Source of the DNA: Mugil cephalus
Lineage: Eukaryota; Chordata; Actinopteri; Mugiliformes; Mugilidae
Reading direction: 5' to 3'
DNA: 64,000 nucleotides
Assembly: GCF_022458985.1 (NCBI RefSeq)
Contig: NC_061779.1
Coordinates: 16,723,001-16,787,000 of the forward strand
The translations under genes and the position numbers were made by a program. Below, piece after piece: positions 1 through 12,110 of the stretch (position 1 is its first letter; each line of letters opens with the position of its first letter). The notes under the pieces were generated by a model. That model was not told the origin of the DNA, ran no database searches, and was given only the letters and a program-made list of their open reading frames with translations.

Positions 1-64
1 TGTTAAGTAACAATATACGACTCTGGACAACAACCGTTTAGCCTGTACATCCTCTGTTTGCCAG

Positions 65-316
65 GTGCCCAGTCGTTTCTTCCAGCCCTTTGGCTGCGGT
101 CCCCGCTCCTGCGTGGGCAAGCACATCGCCATGGTGATGATGAAGGCCATCTTGGTCACTCTGTTGAGCCGTTACACGGTGTGCCCTCGCCAAGGCTGCA
201 CCCTCAACAGCATCAAGCAGACCAACAACCTGTCCCAGCAGCCTGTGGAGGATGAGCACAGCCTGGCCATGCGCTTCATCCCTCGAGCAGCACAGCCTCA
301 GCTCAAACCAATGTGA
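65..316 (+). CDS. cyp19a1a: Ovarian aromatase (cytochrome P450 19A1a), last coding exon
   Basis: Last exon of aromatase, the ER-membrane P450 that converts androgens to oestrogens. The exon follows an AG acceptor at 63-64 and codes 83 residues to a TGA at 314-316. It begins [18 protein letters not shown], the P450 haem-binding loop; the cysteine codon at 110-112 is the haem thiolate ligand. The stretch [16 protein letters not shown] and the tail [12 protein letters not shown] match the fish ovarian form (cyp19a1a) better than the brain form (cyp19a1b), whose tail differs (from memory of both families). Only this exon is in the window; the other exons lie to the left. The gene converges on ap4e1, whose stop codon is about 2.3 kb away. 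The aromatase call is near certain; the a/b paralogue call is strong but rests on remembered sequence. Confidence 0.95.
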   Translation: MPSRFFQPFGCGPRSCVGKHIAMVMMKAILVTLLSRYTVCPRQGCTLNSIKQTNNLSQQPVEDEHSLAMRFIPRAAQPQLKPM

Positions 317-799
317 AACACACAAATGCTTTCACACGTCAGATGAAAACATTGTAGGATTGAATACGCTGAAACTCTCATAAGCTCTATAAGAAATGTA
401 TAACTTTAACAAACCTTTAACAAATGTGAAGACATCAGCTAATGCACAGCAGAGGAATTAGGTTTTCGGGTCCATTTGATGCAATGTCCAGAGAGGATAT
501 TTGTTGTCATACAGTCTGATTTTACTTTACACTGGCAGTTATGTTTTATAATACACAGTTTATCTTAAACAGGAATTTGCTTCAGTGACCTGACACAGTA
601 AACACAGCCATGGAAACTACATAACGTTAAGTAGTGTGACACATGCTAAAGAGGTTTAACTTCATGTCTCTTCAATTTTTCCAGATTTTTATTTAAAAAA
701 AGGGGGTAGTCTGTTCTTTTTATACTTTGAGGATAGAAACTATTTTAGTGAAAGCTAATCAGTTATAATCTGAGCAATACTGTTTTTCAATACTCATTT

Positions 800-817
800 A
801 ATAAACACATAAATAAA
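800..817 (+). terminator. Likely cyp19a1a poly(A) signals
   Basis: Two AATAAA hexamers (800-805 and 812-817) lie about 490 bases after the cyp19a1a stop codon on the same strand, and are plausible cleavage/polyadenylation signals of a roughly 0.5 kb 3' UTR. The cleavage site itself cannot be read from sequence. Confidence 0.5.
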
Positions 818-1597
818 CAGTGTGAGTGTCTGTTTAATAGCTATTAAAAGGCCCACATGTTCTGCTCTACTGAAGAAATAATTAGTGCGACAAAATCAGG
901 TTAAGTTACATGTGTTGAATTTATTCATAAGTTAGCAGAAAGTAGTGACAGGCACTCCAATAAACATGGACTTTTCTCTGTACCATAGGCACAAACCAAA
1001 CACGCCGTCTTGGCATTAGATCATAAGGCGTAGGGTTAAAGTTTCATTGCTAGCGTCCCATAGCGTCTCATATCAGGACACAGTAGAAGAAGAGAAAACA
1101 AAACAAAACAAAACAAAAAAAACTAAATCCAATTCTCCCTTCAGGCAGGCTGAAACATGACACAGACTGAAAACCACATCTGGCATGAGGATTTCTTTTC
1201 TTTCAGTGAAATGGATATAAAACATTTTCTGTAAGAATATACACACAATAAATATGTTTTTAATACTGCATTGCTACAAAAATATAATAACCAGTGACCA
1301 CTAAAATCCACCCCTTTACAAACTCACTTGCCAGAAAGATGAGTGCATAGATATTGAATCACACAGAAGGCAACTGCTGCAAAACCAAAACATTTTAAAA
1401 ATTGACGACGACATGGAGTGCGATCAGCGCTGCCACGTTTAAGACAAAATACTGTCATGATCTGAGAAATAAATGAAATGTCAGCTTTTTGACAAATTAA
1501 TGTAAACCTCTTTTTTGCTGAAACATCAGCAGTGAAGACTAATGGGTTGGCTTTTGACAGCAGCTACTTGTATATTTGCTATGAAGACAGGTAGAGT

Positions 1598-1770
1598 ATG
1601 TTAAAGGACCAATGTGTAAAGGTTAGTGCCATCTAGTGGTGAGGTTGCAGATTTAAAACAAGTGAAAGCACCCCCCTCCACTCTCCCACATATGATAGTT
1701 TCAATGTAAAAATGCAAAAGGTGCCCTCTAGAGCCAGTGTTTGTTTTATACTGGATGTTCATTGGTCATT
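1598..1770. mobile_element. Fragment of a common teleost non-autonomous DNA transposon (hAT-like?)
   Basis: The edge TTAAAGGACCAATGTGTAAA followed by CATCTAGTGGTGAGGTTGCA, then GTGCCCTCTAGAGCCAGTGT, has the order of a dispersed repeat I recognise from many fish genomes, whose ends read TTAAAGGxCCAGTGTGTAA. Only one end is clear; the other end and any target-site duplication were not found, so the right boundary is approximate. The hAT assignment is from memory and uncertain. Confidence 0.4.
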
Positions 1771-2591
1771 TACGGTTTGTTGTAAGACAATCAAATGCTA
1801 CAAGTAATTGTCATTTTGTTCTGGGGCCTTTTCCATACGAAGCAAAACAAGATTGTGTCAGATCAGAACAGATTTCTGATTTAATCAAGCAGGTAAATGA
1901 AAGCCTGACGCTAAGCTGGTGTTTTTTATGTGGAGTAGGGCCGAGTATTATTGGTAAAAAAAAAAAAAAAAACTCAATGATGACACTTTCTGATAAGTCT
2001 CAGAAAAAAGAAATGTTCACTCATGTGTAAAACCATAAACAATGATCCACTGCTAACATAATATGATATGAAATTCCAAAAACTATAATATTGACTTATT
2101 GCCCAGACCTTATCACCTTTTTTTTTCAGACTCAGGTCACAAATCAAAAAGCAGGACATAATAGCCTCAGTTTGGCACCTGAACCACAGGAGACATAAAT
2201 ATTTGGAATTGATCTTTTTACCTTTTTAAAGATTATTTTAAAGGAGATTCATAAAAATAAAGCATCATCAACTAACCCCAGTAAAGTCAGTCATTCAGTC
2301 ATCATGGAGCCCCGTCACCATTTTAAGACAATAGTGTTACTTTGAACCCACCCACAGCGAGGTACGCACACTTTCTTCTGGACCTGAGCTTAATAACAGC
2401 GACTTTCAAAAACTGAACTCAGAAACAACACAACTCATGAACATAAAACCAGATCATACTGAATAACTCACAGTCAAAGAGGCAACTAAACAGTGCAGTG
2501 TGATATAATGAAGTGAAGCCACAACTTCCTTCTCTCCAGGTCCGGTGGTGTAGTTGCTTAGTGGTGTCGGAGGTGTTGCAGTCGAGTGGCC

Positions 2592-5500
2592 TCAGTGCTC
2601 CTGTAAAGCTCTCTGACAGTGGTAGATGAGGCAGTCAGGCAGGTCGGGGACTGGAGAGCGTAGCCACACAGACAGCGCGCCGGCGTGCACGCGACAGTGC
2701 ATCAGACACGGTTGATCCTGGAGGAGGCGGCAAGCCACAATACCTTCCACACCTGAGGAAATTATGCTAAAGGTTACACACTGAATAAAATACATTCATG
2801 TAACTACGTATGTATGTTTATGTCAGGTGTGTTTATGTTTATGGCAGTTACACTGTTGCAGATGCAGCTTAATACTGAATGTAAAATGACAATAATAATG
2901 CACATTTATAAATAGCACTAGTTTAATATATCACACTACATTACATTGCATTAAATAAATCTTAAAGTGTTCAAACACTTCAGCTTAATCAGAACTGTTT
3001 GCCAGTTATTTGTCAGTGCTCACAACTGAGTCTCTGGAAGAAGCCAGCGACTATGACTGCTCACCTATAATCTCCACAACATGAAGCTGCAGTTTTTCCT
3101 TCAGCACATTCAGCGTAGATGTGAGAGGTTCCGGACCATCGCTTATCAGAGTCAAATTCTGCTTGGTGTCATGGGAGAAGGCCAGCCACATCGTCCCGTA
3201 TTCCTCAGTGGACACCTTCAAAGGTCTGCAGAGAAAATATGAAATTAAATTAACTTGCATGAACTACAAGGCCACATTTTAAACAGCAGTGTTGATGTCT
3301 CACCTGATGAAGCTCGCTAGAGGGAGTTTGTATGAGAAGTTCACTGAATGAGGCGTCCCATCCAACAGCTGGTAAGACACCATCCCAGTCACTTCAACGT
3401 GAACAGAAGGCCTCTTCACACTTAGGGAATAGTGACACACTGCTACACTGTGGCTGCACACCTTCTCCATTTCACCCTCAGACACACGGGATATCTGGAA
3501 AAAAGACAAGGAAACATCTCTCTTTGTAAAAGACCATAGGATACTGTCCACTCTATTAATTGTTTTCAACTAAATACATTACCTCAAGCTCTTCAGAGTC
3601 GACCTGCAGCAGCATCTGTTGAATGTCAGAGTCAGAGGAGTTGGCAATAAAAACAACAAGCGCTAAGGAATCCTCTTTCTGAACGTGACAGGCTGAGAGG
3701 TCCAGACTTCGGTCGGTGCACAGAGGACTGATTTCTGAGTGAGAGAACCCAGAGAGCTCCGCAGGAAGGTGGGACGTGAGACTTAAGTCTTTAGGCCTGT
3801 CTTTGTCTTGATGTGGAACAGCCACACAGTTATCCCTGATGGGAGCCGTGTCACTTTCCTTAATGTCGCTGTTGGTAAACTCTGATTCTCTGTCCCAGGT
3901 GCCATTAGAGCTAGTGAGGTCCTGAGAGAGCTGAGACGTCCGTTCGGGGGAAGAAACGACCAGCTGTGAAGCGTTGGAGTCCAGGAGGTTGTTGCACAGC
4001 AGGTTATCCACTGTGCTGGGAGGAGAGACGAGGGAGTTGGACGTTTGCTCGCTGGTGCTCGAGGACGTAGCCTCACCTTTGGCTTTTCTTCTAAATCGCT
4101 GGGGCTCAGGTTTCCCCATCTGTTAGAAGGAAAACTTCAACTTGTAGCAATGTGTGTGGGACAGGAAAAGGAAGTCTCTTTGTCTTGAGTGTTTATAAGC
4201 AATTTGAAAATATCAGGTTCAGCTTTTAGAAGATTTCTGCCATTTTACGCAACAAATTATTAATCAACATATTATTAACGTAAATAAACAGTAGTTGTCT
4301 GTTCCTTCTATTTCAAATGTGTTAATTCTACCTTGAAATATTTTTTAACCCACCTGCCAAAAATCTAGATCTGAACAAACAGACGAACAACTGTGTCGAC
4401 TTAATTCTGGGCTGCAGATTCAAGTATGTCAAGCGCCTGCATCTGATTTAGAGTAAATCACTCCCAGCTGCTCAAAGACGGAGCGCGAATGTTTATTTTA
4501 CTTCCATGTTGAAATAATAAAACTGATCAATAGTGACTGACAAGCTCACCAGACACACAGAGCTTTGGGAACTGAGGCCGAGAAAAAGCGAAGAGGCCAG
4601 CTGCTGTTTCTCTTGGTCACACTCCGAGGTCGGCGTTGGAGTCGGAGTCTGGCTGTGTGAGGTGTCACCTTCTCCCTGCTGGCCAGGAGACCGGAGGGGA
4701 CTGGGAACTTCGACCCGAGCAGCTTCCTCTACAGGTTCTCTCTGGACCAGATAGCCCTCCTTGCCCCACACCCTCTTCACCCCATCCAGCTTCAGAGTCG
4801 TGGAACTAAAACAGACACAGGGATTCGCCGATGTGAGTTCAAAACAATCAGGAGCTAAATTCAGAAGTGTGCTTGTTGTGTCCACGTACCCTCCTTTGTG
4901 AGAGAGGTCGGTGCTATCGCCCGACAGACCGGAGCTCATGGACAGCAGCGTGGGAGACTGTCTGTCGGTGATGCTGCAGGAGGACATGCTCATAGGCAGG
5001 GACAACCCGTAGGGCTCCAGGCTCAACGCTGGGACACAAAACAACGTCATGACAAATCCAAGCAAGGCGGAGAACCGGCTGCCAAAACGCTTGTGAATGA
5101 CTCTTACCTTTGGATCGAGCCAGTTCCTCCTGCCGTTGGTGGGGAGGTTTGTATGGAGCAGCGCCAGCAGCCAACGCCTCCGACACGAATCCATCCAGGA
5201 ACGACAGAGAGGAATCCACCTGCAAACGGACATGACCACAAGATTAACTTCTCCTTCAATGGGCCTGGTTGTGATAAATGATGACAATGTTATAGTTGGA
5301 AACTTCAAACAAGCAGAGGGATTATTTATGTGTTTATTATTATATTATCAGTTAACTGAAACTGGATCCTATGCTGAGTGCAGTTCTGCGGTAATCCACA
5401 CCCTTCACACTGCTCCAGACATGCTTCAACAGCTGCTCCAATGATGGATGAAACGATAATCCCACTTACCGCCATCAACACCACCATTAAGCTAATTAAC

Positions 5501-8074
5501 TCGGTGCCGTGGAGGGCGTGTATACAGGTTTTCACATCCGTCAGATATGGAGCTCGTCCAAACGTTTCATTGAACAAAACGTTATTATAAAAACGTCACA
5601 CTTAACCACCATCTCTGTGACCCTGCGGCCTTGAACGAACGTTACCTCCACATGCTCCAGACCGACACCTCGAGGTAACACTTTGGCTCGTAGTTCAGAG
5701 TCTTGGCTGAGGTACTGCAGCTCCTGCGCTCTTTGTCTCAGGACTGTGTCCAGGGAGCTGCTGTATGTTTCAGACACCTCCTTGGCCACGGAAACACCTG
5801 CACCGCCCTCACAGAGCTTGGTCATCGCCATGAGGACCCAGCTCTTCGTCTCACTGCTGCTGTTCTTCATGTCCAACAGCTTGGCCAGCAGCCTCGTAAC
5901 CACGGCTGGGTCCACATCCTCCCGTAGGTGAGAGTATTCCCCGAGGACCTGAGGAAAGCAAAGAGAGACCAAGCGTTACATGCAGAAGGACTTTCCCAGT
6001 TCTTATAAGATGAAACCATGATACGACGTTTTTGTTTGCGATAGATCTAAAAATTGCAATGTTATTATTTTATCTCTTGTCAAACTACTGCAACCCCCTC
6101 TAGTGACACTTAAGTCAGAGCTTCACAACCACTTACACTAATATGACCATTATTGCATGGACAGTTATATAAGCCTATTAAAATAATTCTGATCACTTGT
6201 TAACAAAAGACTTAGGAAGAGGTCACCATCACTATCACTTGATATTTATGTTTGCACAGAAATAATGATGATGAATCAAACCTTTACATGGTTATTACGA
6301 ACAATTTCTTACTTATGAAACAGAATACCAAAATTCTATGTCATGCCACTCAATTCGATTGAAATTTTCTTCTGATGGGGCAGTTTGTTCACATATTTGG
6401 GCCTGAAGAGGTAAAAATAATCAGATAAGTCAGCGTGACAAAGGGTAAATATTAGAACACATGCTTTAGTGTAGCAGAAATATGCTTTTTGTGGTTCATG
6501 TCCTGTTTATCAGCTCCAAACCCCTTTGGACATCCTCACCCTTACAGGCTCCTGTCAATTTGAGGCCGTAGCTACGGCGACGGCACAGAAGATAAACAGA
6601 GCCTTAGTGCCGTAGCTGATGTGCACCTCGTCAGAAACGTAACCACACACCGCAAGAGCTGTGATTGGTCCGCGTGGTGGTAGCGTGTTTCTGCTTTAGT
6701 GTTTCAGGCTGCTTCTCCATCTCTGCGATTTTCAGATTGATTGTTTTGGATGAATAATAGTGCACATTGAGAAAAGGTTGACTGAGGAGGTTTTGAGGTA
6801 CAAACATTTGTATGACTCGGTCTTCAACGAAATTCTGCGAAAGTTTCAGTCGTCATTGTCGAAAGTGAAGCAGGAAGTGGAAACAAAATATAACCACACT
6901 GGCACAGCGCTATCTAGTGCTTTTGTAGTGTTGTTACAGAGCAAACCAGGCTGAGAAGCATCTCATCTCATCTTCTACTACCGCTTTATCCTCACTAGGG
7001 TCACTAGGAGTTGCTGGAGCCTATTACAGCTGTCATTGGGCAAGACAGACTGAGGAGCGTACAAGTATAAAAGACTCGCACCAGTTTGTGAAGAGGTCAA
7101 ATATTTAGTACTACAATATATATCCAGCAGCGATTTTAATTATAAGACGCTAAAAGTTATTGAACTGCTGAAATGCAGCAGTGTTTTTCTTTATGGGCTT
7201 TAGATTTAGTATTTTCATACACTGTACTGGAAACCTTTCAACAAAGCACTGTGTGACTTACAGTTCTCATTATTATTGCATAGGATCCATACCAACTATT
7301 CAACATCCTCTTTGCGCTAACAGCACTCACCCAGCTGATGACTTGGAGGAAGCGCTGTGGCAGTTTACCAGGGTCTCCTCGCAGCAGAGAAATGTACGAA
7401 TTAACAGCAAACAGCCTCAACTTCCTGACCTCCTCCACGCTGTCAAATCCTGAGCAGTAAAGAGAGAGCGTTTTAACACATCAATCAATACTATTATCCA
7501 TTCACTGAACGGGAAAATCCCAGCATCCCAACAGAATAAGCGGAGTGTGTGGTCATCTCACCCTCAGACAGCAGCTTAAGGAAACTGTTTGGGATGTCAG
7601 GCTGCATCGTGTCTCCACCGACCGAAAACACTGTGTTCATGGTCTCAATGAACCATTCATTGTCTGGCGCATATGTATAACGGTTTATAGGAAAAGAGGC
7701 AGCACAAAAAAAGTAAAAGCAAATGTTTTTAAAAGACTACTGATGATTGGTTTTAACATGGCAATTTCTTTAATTAACTGAAAAAGAGATTAAGCTGCAG
7801 CTTTAACCCGATTCAACAGTTATTATTTAGACTTCAAAAAAAAGAAAGGGAGGAAAGGTCCCACTGTAACTGTAAAGTGGTCAAAAACTAGATTTGTTTC
7901 TTTGATTAGTCCAGTTTAGTGTGTTATGTTAGAGGTCTTCAGGAGGGGGTCCACGGAGGTACTGCAGGGGGCTCTCAAATCTTTGATTGATTAGACATTT
8001 TATATATATATATAAACATGAATCCAACCTATTTCAGCAAAGAAATAAGGGATAGCTTAATATTGAATCCAAAA

Positions 8075-8124
<50 letters not shown>

Positions 8125-11100
8125 GCTTTTTATAAATAGCACTAGGCTGAGTTTAATATAGAACATATATAATAGGTGGTGGGGGGGGGTCCCTACTCTC
8201 CATCAGTTTGGGTTCCTTGGCTTGAAAAAGGCTGCAGACCCCTGTGTTTGAGTGTTATTTCACAAAACCAGTATCAGCATAATTCAGTGAGTGTGGTTTA
8301 TTTTTGGAGGTATTTTCCAGGTATAGTGAGCCTCCACAGATAAATAACATTACATAACACTGGTCACACTGTGAAGGATATTTCTCTGCCAGTTCCGCCA
8401 CCTTCCCCACCAAGTCAGTGGTCGTGTGATCATCTTTATTCATGCGCAGAAACTCCAGCATCTTCTCCACAATGACCGTGACATTCTGGGCGTTAGTGAT
8501 GCGAAAGAGCAGCTCCAGCGTCTACAAGAAAACAGAGGAAGGCAGAGAATATAATACGGTAAAATCACTGTTACATGAAAACGCAGTTCAGACTTCACCA
8601 GTGTCTGCCTCACCTCCCGCTTTATAATGAGGTCAGAGTGATCAAGACACTCTATGATGGTCATCTGATGCTGCAAGGCCAGTTTAGGATCCTGCTGGAC
8701 CACGTAGGTGAGGGCCTTCAGGCCTAAAGTGACACCACATACACATGTTCATGTTTATGTTGGAAATCTTGACTTTCAATGGAGAGAGAAATCACTCTTG
8801 TTTAACTCTTACCTAAATATTTTAGATTTATCTTCGGTGACAGAACAAAGTTACCAATACACTTTGCAGCTTTTTCCAAAAGTTCCGATTTGGGATGGAT
8901 TGTGTAAATACATTTTACACACTCGTATAAAATAGCTGAAAATAAAGAGAGATTGAAGGAATTACTTAACGACTGCAAACACATCAGAAACACTTTAAAC
9001 AGATTTGTGTCGTACCATATGTGATGTTATGGTTCATCTCCGCTCTACGTAGAGACTCGTCGAGGACTTCATGCATGATCTCACTTGTACTGTGAAGACA
9101 GAGAAGACGCAAAGTATAGTTGCGAGACGACAGCGTGACATTGCAGACATTCAGTTGCTCTGAAGACTGAACAGTAACAATCACCCCTGGTCGTTTTTCC
9201 CTAGTAAAGAGAGTATTCTGAGAAGCTGGATCTGAAGCCATGGAGCAGGAACGCTGTGGTAGTTAAAATCCATGGGCAGCTTTCCTCCCACCACCTGCTT
9301 CAATATGGTGACGAAACTGGACGTTAGGTCCTTGTAACCGTCTGGATTCTCCTGTAACAACAACAACAAAAAAAAAAAGACATGTCACTGGAGTCAGAGT
9401 AGACTGAACCACCAGTGATTCTGTCATTGTTAATAAATAATATCAAAGCCTTGAAAAAATGAATTACCTGGATCATCTGTAAGTAGATGTGTAGCGAAGC
9501 GGTCATCACACCAGGGTCCTTGTCACACAAAGCTTTACGAAACTTGTTGTGAATGTATTGAACTTGATTCGGAGCAATTAGGTAGAATTTATAGAGCGCC
9601 AGGACTGCTTTTCTTCGAATGATTTCTCTACAGGTTTATTAGAAGAAATACTAATCAGTAATCGTCATGTTCAATTTCACAGTATTAAGAAACTCACATG
9701 ACACAGGCAAAACATCTTCTGTCTTACTTTGGATGATTGAGTTTTTCCTCCACCAGAGGGAGGATGGCAGGTATCATGTCTTTGGGAAACACTTGGCTGA
9801 CAACAGTTAGAGCCATGCACACTTCAATGAGGTTTGTACTCTGAAGATCCTGCAAACAGAGAACACATCAACATCCTGCATTGCCTTTCAGACGTAGTTC
9901 AGACATGAAGCACAGCACCACCCACCTTTAACACTGTGTTTACGAGGAGTAGAAGCAGCTCATGACTTTCATTGAGGAACAAGGAAACGGCGAGGTAACC
10001 TGAAAGTCACACACACTCATTTATTATCAAAACAATTAAAGTGTTTTATATTTTATGTTAGTTGTTGTTTCAAAAATGGTTTTCCTCCAAAACTCACTCC
10101 AGTTTTAAGCCTGTAAAGAATATGTGATAATTTAAACCTAGTTAATAACTCTTGAAGCTTAAACTCTCAATAATAACGGTCTTAATGGAGTGTTTAAATT
10201 AAGAGCAAGCTGTGGTCAGCTTGATTAAATAAGTAATATAACACTGATGTGGACATGTGTTTTTTATTTATCATGCTCGGGGAGCTTTCATGGGTCGGTC
10301 TTTGTATTTGTACATTTATTGTGCATTAATTTGACTCTCAATGACCAGCTGGCGGCTGTGGCCTGATAGCACATTCATTTCAGAAGCTGACTTGACGTTC
10401 CCATCACATGACAGAGTCTCTTATCAACTACTGAGCTTTTTATTGTTCCCTGTCACTACAGAGGCTTAATAAGGTCACTCGGGCCTACTCCAGAGTACCT
10501 GCTCAACTCAGCTGCTTTGCTTTATCCACTGGTGCTGCAAAAGCAAAAACAAATAAACAAAGCAATTTGGATCTGGAATTCTGAGGACAACATAGCCTCT
10601 GTGGGGAGGGTTCTGTGGGACAGATTAAAGGAACCAACCAGAATAAGACAATTTAAGCCGTGTCACCAGAACAAAGCAATTCGTGTATATGCATTTCTGA
10701 ATTTAGGTGATGTTACTACAGCACCACAAAAAATTATTCTGAAGCGGCCTGTGGTTCTTGTAGGTTTATGCAGTCTGTTTGAGTACACTGTACAGATCAT
10801 GAGACCGAACTTTGAAATACTAGTAGGTGAGGAATGAGTACATGTTTCTGTTAATTAGTGGACAACATACCCACTCTCTTCTCCAGAACAGTGCCTTGTT
10901 GTGCCAGTTTAATGGCATGAATATAGCTGAACGAAGCCTCGTAGCCCAACATTTCACAGTAGATCGTTCTCACCATGAGCTCCTTCATCTGCCTCTGAAT
11001 GACATTATGACACAAGTAAGAAGTACAGACGTCAGTAATTTTAGGCAGCAACAGATCCATCCGAATAGTGAAGCTCTTGTGCAAATCAGACTCAATGGCG

Positions 11101-12110
11101 GGAACAAAATAATGAATAAAGGTACCATGGTGGTGTTGGGGGATGACACTTGCTCTTTGATAGACAACAGTTCACGCTGAATAAGTTTCTCTTCCTCCTG
11201 CACAGAGTGAAACACAACAAGGATCAAACCAAATGCCAAGGTTAGCCTGATGGCTGTGAACTATTGTGCCAGTTTGAAAGGTCATGCTTTTACCAAAATG
11301 CAGAAAAGCGTGTTTTCATTGTTGTTATTTCACCACTTTACTGTCATAATACCAAAGACGGTAAGATTACCAGATTTTAAATTATAACAGGTAGGTGTGG
11401 CTTTATATTTATTTATGAATAACTGCACATTGAATTATCCCAGCAACGGAAATCAATACTTGTCTAAAGGAAAGACAACACAATCTTTTTTGTTTGTTTT
11501 GAACTAAACGTAACTGAAGAAAACTTGGATTAGAGGTGAAATGTCTTCATGAAAACTCTTCACTGGCATTTTGAGACCAATTAATAATTACATTTAAACT
11601 CTGATGAACAGCAACAAGAGAGCCCATGTTTGACCTGACACAGTAAGAATACAAACGTGCTGCTAAAATCTCGAATGTCTGAGCTTAAAACGAGCACCCG
11701 AACGCACCAAAAGTGACACGTTTTTAAGATAGTCCTAGCCCTGTTTACACTTGTTTTATCACATGATAATAACACAACAGAGGTGAGACACTGTCTGTTT
11801 ATCAGTCTAAGACTCAGCACAATAACGCAAGAGAAACAACGAGTAAGTCAGAACGTGTGAGAACACATTTTCTTGATTTAGCATAGCCGGTTTAGCATGC
11901 TAACGCTGGAACATATCATTAACAACTGGCTAATTTGAGCGGAAATCAAGTTAGAAATGCCACACTCACATGCTTGGACGTTAGCTCAGTTATTCCCCTG
12001 ATAAGGTTTCCTAGTTTTGAGGTGGAGGACAGTTTAGCAGACCCGGGCTGGGAGTCCAAAGACAGGAGGCTCGGCAGAGCTGTCAACGTCTTCTCCACAA
12101 CATCACTCAT
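2592..12110 (-). CDS. ap4e1: AP-4 adaptor complex subunit epsilon-1, 21 coding exons, complete
   Basis: Large subunit of AP-4, the clathrin-independent coat that buds cargo vesicles (such as ATG9A carriers in mammals) from the trans-Golgi network. Coding exons in transcript order: 12110-11970, 11197-11126, 10988-10871, 9999-9926, 9849-9728, 9627-9468, 9351-9185, 9089-9016, 8935-8813, 8723-8614, 8521-8368, 7663-7562, 7449-7331, 5948-5646, 5219-5108, 5028-4890, 4805-4550, 4119-3583, 3494-3304, 3225-3065, 2752-2592. They sum to 3396 nt (1131 aa; human is about 1137). The start MSDVVEKTLTALPSL matches the family. Residues ~40-610 form the adaptin helical trunk (IYCEMLGYEASFSYIHAIKL; KQVVGGKLPMDFNYHSVPAP). 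Residues ~640-900 are a Ser-rich hinge, mostly in the 537-bp exon 18. Residues ~900-1131 are the ear. Single-base boundaries were set by eye; the exon 11/12 junction is the least certain. Confidence 0.95.
6560..6955 (+). mobile_element. Degraded PIF/Harbinger-like DNA transposon relic with MADF-like ORF piece
   Basis: Lies in ap4e1 intron 13 (between exons 13 and 14). The segment with GCCGTAGCTACGGCGACGGC, then GCTGTGATTGGTCCGCGTGG, resembles a repeat I recall from many fish genomes. It is followed by an open frame (6760-6954, 64 aa) reading IEKRLTEEVLRYKHLYDSVF, which fits the start of a MADF (Myb/SANT-like) DNA-binding domain as used by Harbinger-type elements. The frame then departs from the domain, suggesting an internal deletion. 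Terminal inverted repeats were not delimited, so the limits are approximate and the family call is inference. Confidence 0.45.
6961..7052 (-). mobile_element. tRNA-derived SINE, truncated copy A
   Basis: Carries the SINE 3'-end signature seen on the plus strand as TCTCATCTCATCTTCTACTA, CCTCACTAGGGTCACTAGGA and GTTGCTGGAGCC, followed by an eroded continuation. The head with pol III boxes is missing (5' truncation is usual for such copies). It abuts the Harbinger-like relic inside ap4e1 intron 13. Confidence 0.7.
8078..8123. repeat. (TAA)n microsatellite
   Basis: About 15 uninterrupted TAA units in ap4e1 intron 11 (7664-8367). A short (TA)n run lies nearby at about 8000-8013. Confidence 0.95.

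Larger units (their letters stand above)
317..2591. other. Convergent intergenic region: 3' UTRs of cyp19a1a (+) and ap4e1 (-)
   Basis: No supported coding sequence. The left part is the cyp19a1a 3' UTR; the right part must hold the ap4e1 3' UTR on the minus strand. An (AAAAC)n simple repeat lies near 1096-1120, a poly-A run near 1957-1972, and a transposon fragment near 1598-1770. Short ORFs at 1737-2030 (+) and 1974-2159 (-) have no recognisable motif. Confidence 0.6.

Noticed and set aside
65-316. Brain aromatase cyp19a1b
   Set aside because: C-terminal sequence ([20 protein letters not shown]) matches the ovarian form as remembered.
10517-11180. Plus-strand ORFs of 106 and 117 codons
   Set aside because: They run antisense across ap4e1 introns and exons 2-3 and have no recognisable motif.
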